Shown: piece by piece, positions 31,875 through 38,356 of the stretch | Numbering within the stretch: position 1 is the first letter of the stretch | Layout: each line of letters begins with the position of its first letter | DNA from: Clostridia bacterium | GTDB lineage: Bacteria; Bacillota; Clostridia; Oscillospirales; CAG-272 | Length of the DNA: 38,356 nucleotides | NCBI GenBank assembly: GCA_900768535.1 | Contig: CAAGDE010000184.1 | Coordinates: forward strand, 1-38,356 | Direction of reading: 5' to 3' | The notes under the pieces: model-generated | What the model saw: the letters and a program-made list of their open reading frames with translations, nothing else | What the model was told of the DNA's origin: nothing | Databases searched by the model: none | Program-made: the position numbers and the translations under genes

Positions 31875-32006
31875 ATGAAAAAAAGATACACAGAACCGAA
31901 TGCACGAATCGAGCGGTTGTCCGGTGCGGACATTCTGACCGGGAGCGGTGATGTGACCCCGCGGGACGGTTTCACCCTGCCGATTATCTGGGAGTCGAAA
32001 CCATGA
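31875..32006 (+). CDS. 43-aa peptide, paralogue of the one at 22943
   Basis: The small open frame starts MKKRYTEPNARIERLSG, continues ADILTGSGD and ends in ESKP, with AGAGGAGT about 8 nt upstream. Y5, PNA 8-10 and ADILT 18-22 have the same spacing as in the 42-aa product at 22943-23071, while the C-terminal halves differ. No signal peptide, cysteine or membrane segment. The stop codon overlaps the start of the following lipoprotein (ATGA), so the two are translationally coupled. Position and sequence both argue that it is a real gene. Its function is unknown. Confidence 0.75.
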   Translation: MKKRYTEPNARIERLSGADILTGSGDVTPRDGFTLPIIWESKP

Positions 32007-32341
32007 GACAGGCGATTCCGATGTCCGGAATGCTTCTGTTGCTTGCAGTCTGCCTGTTTGCGGCAGGCTGCGGGCGCGGAGACAGACGGTCGGACGGAAC
32101 TGCGGCATCCTCCGAGGTTGCAACGGAGTCGGAAACAGAGGCGGAGATCAGAACGGGCGCACCGGCTTCACCGGGAAAACGTCCGGGGGTCGACAACAAT
32201 CCCGTTGAACCGCCCAAAACACCGGATTCCGAAACGGAAGCGCCTCCCACCCCGTCCGGACCCGAAACGGAGCCGCCCGGAAAGGGGAGCAGAGAGGGGA
32301 ACGAATTGCCGCCGCTTTGGGTCCCCGCAGAGGGAACCTGA
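32003..32341 (+). CDS. Small Pro/Glu/Thr-rich lipoprotein
   Basis: 112 aa. The signal sequence has a hydrophobic core (8-20) and lipobox AAGC, Cys23. The whole mature part, about 90 residues, is low-complexity and rich in Glu, Thr, Pro and Gly, with no folded domain visible. It looks like a surface stalk or a lipoprotein that lost its domain. It is coupled to the 43-aa peptide by ATGA and lies 32 bp before the solute-binding gene. Confidence 0.7.
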   Translation: MRQAIPMSGMLLLLAVCLFAAGCGRGDRRSDGTAASSEVATESETEAEIRTGAPASPGKRPGVDNNPVEPPKTPDSETEAPPTPSGPETEPPGKGSREGNELPPLWVPAEGT

Positions 32342-32373
32342 CGGCGGCAGAGCTTATCTGAAGGAGAACGAGC

Positions 32374-33864
32374 ATGAAAATGGACTGGTTTGTCAAGCGG
32401 CTTGCCCTGCTGTTGGGGCTGTTGCTTGCAATTTCGGGTCTGTCCGCCTGCAAAAAGGGAGAGACACCACCCTCCCCGGGGACAGCCGGAGCATCGGAAG
32501 AGAATACAACGGGCGGGGAGACGAAACCGATATCTTACCGGGAGCTGTTGCCGGTTGCGCAATACGATGAAGCCGATGTCAACATTCTGGTGATGTCCGG
32601 AAGAAGCTGGCAGTACGGATTGGACGATGCTGACTCGGATGCCTGTTCGAAGGAAATCGTTTCCCGCAACAGTCAGATCGAGGAACGGTATCACGTTTAT
32701 CTGAACTATACCGCAACCAACAAGGGCTGGAGCGGGTTTCATACGCAGTGCCGGAACGACCTTTACGCAGATCAGGCGGCGTTTGATATTACATCACCGG
32801 ATTACTACTATCAGACCGAAACCGCCGGTTATTTTGTCGACCTCGCAACCTTTGACGTCATCCGGCTCGGGAATCCGTACTGGGTGGACGGCTGGAACCG
32901 CAGTTCGACCGTGAACGGAAAAATCTTCACCGCGCTGAGTTATCTGACATTGGATGCGATTTCCTCGCCACAGGTGCTGTTTATGAACAACTACTTTGCC
33001 GAGGATCTGTCAATTGACGTGGCGGCGCTCAAGCAGTCGGTGTATGACGGCGATTGGAAGCTGGACGATATGCTGTCCTATATGCGGTTGGCGTCTCTGG
33101 ACAACGGTGACGGGGAGTGGACGTTTGAAGACCGCTACGGGCTTGCCTATAACCTCTGGGGCGGGCGCGCGATGCTCTGGTCGGCAGGATTGGTGCTTTC
33201 GGATATATCGGAGGACGGAACCATCAGCCAGACCTACACGGCGGATCGGAATGTGGACATCTTCCAAAAGCTGTATCAGTTCTGCAACAGCAATCCGTAT
33301 TCCTATTACGGCGGCGGTGCGGGGTCGGTGGAGTCTCCCGTGGGCGCCGAGGCGCTGTTCTATGCGAACCGCGCGCTGTTTGATACCAATCGACTGGGCA
33401 GTGCAAAGTATATATCGAAGAATCTGGACAGCTTCTCACTGCTCCCGATGCCGAAATACGACAAGTCGCAGACCGATTATATCGTCTCCTCGGGCGGGTG
33501 CTCGGTCTTTGGAATCATGAAAACCGCAAAGGATCCCCATATGTCCGCAACAATCCTTGAGGCACTGTCGCTCCTGTCCTATGAGGATGTCAGACCGGTC
33601 TACTACGAGGATTCGCTCAAGCTCCACTATTCCGGTGATCCCGATACCGCAAGGATGCTGGATTTCATCATGGCGCGGTTCCGGATTGACTTTGCGTTCA
33701 TCAACTCCACCAATTTCGGCGATCCTGCGGCAAGACCGTTTGATCTGATTCTGGAGTACAACCGGAACTATGTCTCGGAGATGAAGAAGCTGGTGGATTC
33801 CTTTGAAGGAAATCTGAAGGTGTTTCAGGACGCATATTCCGATGCAAAGCTGTCGGAGGACTGA
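32374..33864 (+). CDS. Extracellular solute-binding lipoprotein
   Basis: 496 aa, ATG with AAGGAG upstream. Lipobox LSAC with Cys26, then a Gly/Thr-rich linker. The mature protein has the large sugar-binding pattern: DVNILVMSGRSW, an AAFDITSPDYYYQTETAGYFVD-type segment, and a C-terminal DPAARPFDLILEYNR region. It matches the product at 19767 in size and layout but is clearly divergent, so it probably binds a different ligand. No permease or ATPase gene lies nearby in the window. Confidence 0.85.
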   Translation: MKMDWFVKRLALLLGLLLAISGLSACKKGETPPSPGTAGASEENTTGGETKPISYRELLPVAQYDEADVNILVMSGRSWQYGLDDADSDACSKEIVSRNSQIEERYHVYLNYTATNKGWSGFHTQCRNDLYADQAAFDITSPDYYYQTETAGYFVDLATFDVIRLGNPYWVDGWNRSSTVNGKIFTALSYLTLDAISSPQVLFMNNYFAEDLSIDVAALKQSVYDGDWKLDDMLSYMRLASLDNGDGEWTFEDRYGLAYNLWGGRAMLWSAGLVLSDISEDGTISQTYTADRNVDIFQKLYQFCNSNPYSYYGGGAGSVESPVGAEALFYANRALFDTNRLGSAKYISKNLDSFSLLPMPKYDKSQTDYIVSSGGCSVFGIMKTAKDPHMSATILEALSLLSYEDVRPVYYEDSLKLHYSGDPDTARMLDFIMARFRIDFAFINSTNFGDPAARPFDLILEYNRNYVSEMKKLVDSFEGNLKVFQDAYSDAKLSED

Positions 33865-33867
33865 ACA

Positions 33868-36800
33868 ATGGGAACAGGAAGAAACCGAAAGGGTTGGTTG
33901 TGGATGAGCATTCTGATAGCAGGTCTATGTATGGCGACGGTCTCCTGCCGCACGGGAGAGGATGCCGGTGCGGCAACAGGCACGGCGGAAACGGGGACAG
34001 TCGGTGCGGATACATCAAAAATTCCGGAAATTCCGACCGTGCCGGATACGGATGTAACGGGCGAAATTCCGGACGTTCCGGTAGGGGACAAGACCGTGGC
34101 GGTCTCCTCGGCGGATTTGATGAAGCTGATTGAAAACGGGACGATTGCGGAGAACGGCGACTATGCCGTGACGGACGGAGCGGGGCTGGTCTTTACCCGG
34201 TCGCACAACGGCAGAGAATACGACCTGCGCGGGGCACTGATCCGCATCGGCGTGCGGGACGGCGCGGCGGGAATCGATATTCGGAGCAAGACGCTGACGC
34301 TGAAGAACGCACGGATCGCGGTCTGGGGCGATGTCGGAGTCTCGGTCGGCTCGGAGAACGCCAACGCAACGCTGACGGGACTGCACATCGGCGGCAGCTG
34401 CAGCACGGGCTTTGTGCTGGGCGGAAACGGCTCCACGCTGGACGGGTGCACCGTCAAGCCGTCCTCGGGCGGGACGGTCGCAGTCGCGGTCCGGGTAAGC
34501 GGCAGTGACTGCATGGTGACGAACTGCTCGTTTGAAGGGGTCGGAGTCGGCATTTCGGACGAGAGCAAGACAGGCGCGGCTGTTGACAACAACCTGCTTA
34601 CCGACTGCGAGGTCGGAATTCGGGTCCGCACCGCCAACGCGATGCTTCTGCGGAATACGGTCAAGGGCGGAACGCTCGGCATTGCGGCGGAGGATGACGG
34701 CGGCGAGCTGTCTGCCTGCATGGGAGCGGTTTACAACCTGCTGGTGGCAAAGAATCAGGCGGAGGGTACGGAGTGCGCAATTCTGCTCTCGGGCGTCTCC
34801 AACTGCACCGTGATTCTGAACCGTGCCGATGACCTGACTGTGCGGGACTGCGTGAACGTGTATGCCGTGCGGAACACGATCAGCGGAACGCTGACGCTGG
34901 AGCGGAACAACTGTCTCCTTGCCGATTCCAACGACCGTGCGGCGCTGACCGATGCGGGAAATGAGAATGTCAACGGCGGGGATCTGACCGATCTGTCGGA
35001 GCGGGCGGAGGTCGGCGTGAACGAAGCGCTCCTGCCGCACATCAACCGCGAGCAGTTTGCCGGTATGACGGGACGTGCGGCATTCCGGTCGCGGTACGGA
35101 ACTCTGAGCCTGTCCGCTTACCTGACGGCGGCAGTCTCGGCTGGGGAGACGGATATTGTCGCGCCGCCCGGCGCATTTCTGGACAGCGCCGTGACCTTTG
35201 ACGGACTGTCGGAGGCGCGCTTCTACGGCTACGGGACCTATTATGACACCGTGAAATCCACCGCAACGGCGTTTTCGTTCACATCCTGCACGAAGGTCGG
35301 CTTTTACGGCTTCTTTATCGGGAACAGCGTCAACCCGAATTTTCAGGGGACCGTTACCAAGGTAACGGGACCGGCGGGAAAAGAGACGATTTCGTTCGTT
35401 TCCGACCCGGGCTATCTCGCAAACTATTCGTCGCCGGCGGACTATCCCGCAACCAACGGCGGTGGAGGCGGGATCTACCGCGGGGATTCTCTCTCGCCTT
35501 ACAGCGAGATCTGGTATGAGGCATCCTCAAAGACCTATGACCCGGCTACGCAGGTCAACAGCCTGACGCTGATATGGGATGGCATCAAATACGGCAGAAT
35601 TCCGGGCGGCACAGGACTGTCAAGCCCCTATGCCGCAGGGGAGATCAAAGTCGGCGACCGTGTTGCATTCCGCAACTACAAAGGCGCGAGCGGCATTTCC
35701 ATGCGCGGCTGCAGCGGATTCCGGATTGAAGACGTAACGGTGTTCAACTGCTCCGGCTTTGCGCTGTCGGAATACGACGCCGAGGTTGCCGCCCGCCTGC
35801 ACCGCTACAGCGTGACGAGCGGTCCCGCTCCGGTGATTGACCGGATTGTCAATACAAAGGAACTTGCAACGGTCAACGACGCAAACCGCTATGTGACGTG
35901 GACTGACAGCTACGGCAGACTCCGTTCGGCGTTCAGTCTGAACACGACCTGCGATGCCACGCACAGTACCAACGCACGGGTCGGGATGCAGGCGGTCTCC
36001 TGCCTGATGGAAAACATGATGGATGACGGCGGAAACATCAACGCCCACTACGGAACCGCGGTCGGTTTTGATGCGGCAACGCGGACGCTGACCTACAAAT
36101 GCTGTTCCACGGGCGGTTATTCTCTGCTGCCGTCTCCCTTCCGTGTGGGGGATACCGTCCTGCTCTATACCAACAAGGGCGTGAATATCGGTTCCGCAAC
36201 CGTCACGGAAGCGACCGGGCAGACCGTCAGCGCGGCGGCGAAAAAGGACTGTCGGTATACGGTAAAGCTTTCGGAACCGGTCACACTGCCTGCCGATACC
36301 GATTCGGTGATCGTACAGAATGCGTCCGCAAGCGGGAACGGATTTCTTTGGGACAATGTGCTGGTGCGCAACAACAATTCCTACGGCGTGCGCATTCAGG
36401 CAATCGGCGGGGAGGTTCGCAACTGCTCCTTTATCCGGCTTGCAAAGGGCGGCGTGAGCATGATTCCGCAATACGAAAAATGGCCCGAATGCGGGTATGC
36501 CGCCGATGTAAAAATCACGGCGAACGTGTTTGAAGCGCTCGGACTGATGGCGGCGCAGTGGTATGACTGGGATTCGGTCGAAAAGGGCTCAGCGTTCCTG
36601 CCGCTCTGTATCTGGGCGGTTGGAGGAAACACTTCCGATGCAGACGACTGTATGTTCCGGAATATCAGCATCACGGGAAATCGGTTTGCTTCCCGCTATA
36701 CCTACTACGATATGCGGATCAACGGTGTGAAAAACCTGACCGTGGAAGGGAATACGTTCACCGGCAGATCCGGCATGGAGAATGCAGACAGCCAGGCGCA

Positions 36801-36924
36801 TATCCTGCTGTGCGGCGGAAACGGAGTTCGGATCGACGGCAATCGGTTTCTCTCCGGTGCCGCTCGGGTACTTTACCGCCGTGATGACATCGCGGAAAAC
36901 GTTACGGGGAGTGACAGCAACTGA
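33868..36924 (+). CDS. Large lipoprotein with two beta-helix domains
   Basis: 1018 aa, ATG with GGAGG 8 nt upstream. The lipoprotein signal has lipobox TVSC, Cys27, then a Thr/Pro/Asp linker to about 75. The first right-handed parallel beta-helix (about 80-370) has many short turns of N/D-C/N-x-V/I type. The second (about 400-1005) has long insertions and terminal turns such as ITGNRFASRYTYYDMRI and VRIDGNRFLSG. The layout recalls polysaccharide lyases and GH110-type beta-helix galactosidases, but I cannot identify catalytic residues. Probably a surface glycan-degrading or glycan-binding protein. It lies 3 bp after the solute-binding gene. Confidence 0.82.
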   Translation: MGTGRNRKGWLWMSILIAGLCMATVSCRTGEDAGAATGTAETGTVGADTSKIPEIPTVPDTDVTGEIPDVPVGDKTVAVSSADLMKLIENGTIAENGDYAVTDGAGLVFTRSHNGREYDLRGALIRIGVRDGAAGIDIRSKTLTLKNARIAVWGDVGVSVGSENANATLTGLHIGGSCSTGFVLGGNGSTLDGCTVKPSSGGTVAVAVRVSGSDCMVTNCSFEGVGVGISDESKTGAAVDNNLLTDCEVGIRVRTANAMLLRNTVKGGTLGIAAEDDGGELSACMGAVYNLLVAKNQAEGTECAILLSGVSNCTVILNRADDLTVRDCVNVYAVRNTISGTLTLERNNCLLADSNDRAALTDAGNENVNGGDLTDLSERAEVGVNEALLPHINREQFAGMTGRAAFRSRYGTLSLSAYLTAAVSAGETDIVAPPGAFLDSAVTFDGLSEARFYGYGTYYDTVKSTATAFSFTSCTKVGFYGFFIGNSVNPNFQGTVTKVTGPAGKETISFVSDPGYLANYSSPADYPATNGGGGGIYRGDSLSPYSEIWYEASSKTYDPATQVNSLTLIWDGIKYGRIPGGTGLSSPYAAGEIKVGDRVAFRNYKGASGISMRGCSGFRIEDVTVFNCSGFALSEYDAEVAARLHRYSVTSGPAPVIDRIVNTKELATVNDANRYVTWTDSYGRLRSAFSLNTTCDATHSTNARVGMQAVSCLMENMMDDGGNINAHYGTAVGFDAATRTLTYKCCSTGGYSLLPSPFRVGDTVLLYTNKGVNIGSATVTEATGQTVSAAAKKDCRYTVKLSEPVTLPADTDSVIVQNASASGNGFLWDNVLVRNNNSYGVRIQAIGGEVRNCSFIRLAKGGVSMIPQYEKWPECGYAADVKITANVFEALGLMAAQWYDWDSVEKGSAFLPLCIWAVGGNTSDADDCMFRNISITGNRFASRYTYYDMRINGVKNLTVEGNTFTGRSGMENADSQAHILLCGGNGVRIDGNRFLSGAARVLYRRDDIAENVTGSDSN

Positions 36925-36991
36925 CAAAGAGGGGTAGTTCCGCGGAAACAGACGGGGACTGCCCCGCGTTTTGATGAAAAAGGAGAATCGG

Positions 36992-38068
36992 ATGATTTGG
37001 TCTGTAGAACGCGCATGGGAATGGTACCGTGCGCAGGGGTGGATCCGCGGATACTGCGGACTTCCGTCCAACTGTGTGAACGGAATTGCGCTTTGGCAGG
37101 AATACGGACATGAAGCTGTGTTTGCCCAACTGGAGCGTGAATTTGCATTGGCAAAGAAAACGGGTCTGAACGCTGTCCGCGTGGGAATTCCGTTTGTGGT
37201 CTGGCAGAAGCAGCATGACAGCTTTATGCGCCATCTGGAGGAATACTTTACGCTTGCCGATCGCTTCGGGCTGAAAGTCATGCCCATCCTCGGAAACGAC
37301 TGCACCGTGGCGAAATCGCGCTGGAAGCCCGCTGTTTTCGGCGAACAGCCTGTGGATTGGGGCTATCACAGCGGGATCAGGGGCGGTCAGCACGCGGGGG
37401 ACTACAGCGAGGCTGGCTATCAGCTGTTGGATGACCCGACCGTCGAGCCGCAGTATTACGAAATGGTTGCGGAGCTGGCGGAAAAATACGGGCAGGACGG
37501 GCGGTTGCAGATCTGGAACGTCTGGAATGAGATCGGAAACAGCAACCGCGGGACCATGAGCGTCCGTGCGATGGAGACTTTTTTTGCCATCCTGCGCGAG
37601 AAGCAGGTCATGCAGCCGCTGACCGCCGATGTCTGGTCGTATGACGAAAGCATGGAGATCAACACCGAAGCCGGGCGCCGAGCCCTGGAGCTTTCGGACA
37701 TTGTATCCTTCCACTGGTACGGCTCCTTTGCGGACACGGTACAGCTGATCGCCAATCTCAGACGTTCCGGTCGCCCGCTGCTTTGCACCGAGTGGCTCAA
37801 CCGCTATGAGGGGAACGATGTGGAGCATCTGCTTCCGCTGTTCTGGCTGGAGGGTATCGGCTCTTTCCACTGGGGGCTGATGCAGGGCTATTCACAGACC
37901 TTTGAGCCGTGGGGCGGGTACTTCCTCCGCCAGGAAAAGGGGGAGGATCTCGACCTGACCAAATGGCAGCATGACCTTTACCGCTTCAACGGACTGCCCT
38001 ATGTCCCGCGCGAGATTGCGGTGTTCCGGCGGTTTGCGGAATCGGCAGATCGCCGTGACAAAGCCTGA
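36992..38068 (+). CDS. GH5-like (clan GH-A) glycoside hydrolase
   Basis: 358 aa from ATG 36992, chosen because AAGGAG stands 7 nt upstream; two earlier starts overlap that RBS. The TIM-barrel glycosidase pattern is clear. The acid/base Glu180 lies in WNVWNEIGN and the likely nucleophile Glu267 in LLCTEWLNR, with FHWYGSF before it. Similar proteins are commonly labelled 1,4-beta-xylanase or cellulase-like, but the true substrate is uncertain. No signal peptide, so it acts in the cytosol on imported oligosaccharides. Confidence 0.82.
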   Translation: MIWSVERAWEWYRAQGWIRGYCGLPSNCVNGIALWQEYGHEAVFAQLEREFALAKKTGLNAVRVGIPFVVWQKQHDSFMRHLEEYFTLADRFGLKVMPILGNDCTVAKSRWKPAVFGEQPVDWGYHSGIRGGQHAGDYSEAGYQLLDDPTVEPQYYEMVAELAEKYGQDGRLQIWNVWNEIGNSNRGTMSVRAMETFFAILREKQVMQPLTADVWSYDESMEINTEAGRRALELSDIVSFHWYGSFADTVQLIANLRRSGRPLLCTEWLNRYEGNDVEHLLPLFWLEGIGSFHWGLMQGYSQTFEPWGGYFLRQEKGEDLDLTKWQHDLYRFNGLPYVPREIAVFRRFAESADRRDKA

Positions 38069-38174
38069 AGCGGCGGAACGCTGCGGTGCGGGGGATACGG
38101 CTCGCATCCGTGCCGATGGGGGTTACATCCCTGCAACCGCAGGAGAAAAATGAACGAATCATAGGAGAGACAAA

Positions 38175-38356
38175 ATGCAGGAGTATATACGGGAACTGAA
38201 AAAATATCTGGAAATTCTGAACGACAACCTTGCAGAATCGCTCGGAAGAATCACGGACGTCAGATGGTCGCCCTGCGGTTACAAACAGGCGGGGGAACTG
38301 CCGGGCGATTCCGCGCTGACCCCGTTTGACACAGAAAAGGACACATGGGGCAACGG
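38175..38356 (+). CDS. N-terminal start of a glycoside hydrolase, possibly GH38 (cut by window end)
   Basis: The first 60 codons are present, from ATG 38175 with AGGAGAG upstream; the frame is open to the window end. It starts MQEYIRELKKYLEILNDN and continues through RWSPCGYKQAGELP to LTPFDTEKDTWGN. The helical start and the TPFD-x5-WG stretch resemble the N-terminus of GH38 alpha-mannosidases. The family is only suggested, because the catalytic domain lies outside. The 106 bp before it hold no other gene. Confidence 0.55.
   Translation, partial: MQEYIRELKKYLEILNDNLAESLGRITDVRWSPCGYKQAGELPGDSALTPFDTEKDTWGN

Noticed and set aside
30963..32123. 386-codon minus-strand open frame over the secreted protein and 43-aa peptide
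   Set aside because: Antisense to genes with signal peptide, RBS and conserved motifs; its product shows no domain.
36953..36966. Short CGGGG/CCCCG hairpin before the GH5-like gene
   Set aside because: Only a 5-bp stem with a weak T-run, and the flanking genes look co-transcribed; not enough for a terminator.
1..38356. CRISPR arrays, tRNA or rRNA genes, insertion sequences, phage genes
   Set aside because: No regularly spaced repeats, cloverleaf-like tRNA sequence, transposase or integrase motif was seen on either strand.

Overview
The window reads as a GC-rich chromosomal segment of an anaerobic Firmicute, most likely a gut Clostridia/Oscillospirales-type organism. The grounds are consensus SigA promoters, strong AGGAGG-type ribosome binding sites, a holB-ricT(yaaT)-trmN6 block as in Firmicutes, a TrmK-Nif3 pair, a clostridial 2[4Fe-4S] ferredoxin, and many lipobox lipoproteins and solute-binding proteins. 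No rRNA, tRNA, CRISPR array or complete mobile element was found.

Left part (1-9072), all minus strand. From right to left it holds holB and ricT, then a ferredoxin, trmN6, a small membrane-anchored Ala/Glu/Pro-rich protein, a TtcA-type tRNA thiolase, a YgiQ-type radical SAM protein, and a second TtcA-type enzyme fused to a rhodanese domain. Between YgiQ and the rhodanese-TtcA gene lies a short AT-rich islet. It holds a decapitated HINT (pretoxin intein-like) fragment and an unrecognised 193-aa gene that looks like an orphan immunity gene. The left edge carries palindromic repeats.

Middle (9123-17429), plus strand. A DUF1858 protein from a textbook promoter is followed by trmK, nif3/yqfO, a PPP-type phosphatase and rlmD, which overlap or nearly touch. 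The rlmD C-terminal extension has decayed. Next comes a coupled operon: a zinc-ribbon membrane protein, a MoxR ATPase, a DUF58 protein and a multi-TM DUF4129-like protein, ending in a cluster of stem-loops. An N-terminally truncated AraC regulator follows.

Right part (18369-38356) is an accessory carbohydrate region with two parallel modules. Module 1 is led by a LacI regulator with a near-palindromic operator at its own promoter and two perfect TGCGGAACGTTCCGCA palindromes, 53 bp apart, before the next gene. It encodes a solute-binding lipoprotein, a secreted GLUG-repeat protein, a 42-aa peptide, an MBL-fold lipoprotein, an FAD-dependent oxidoreductase, a sugar-phosphate isomerase-like TIM barrel and an EEP-family phosphatase. 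A cytosolic MBL hydrolase follows with its own promoter. Module 2 is led by a divergent AraC regulator. It encodes a secreted protein, a 43-aa peptide related to the first, a small lipoprotein, a second solute-binding lipoprotein, a 1018-aa beta-helix lipoprotein, a GH5-like clan GH-A hydrolase and the start of a possible GH38 mannosidase. Neither module has permease genes inside the window. The inferred job is capture and dismantling of a glycan or modified sugar.

The most notable unexplained feature is the pair of tiny paralogous peptides sharing Y-x2-PNA-x7-ADILT, placed equivalently in both modules between a secreted protein and a lipoprotein.
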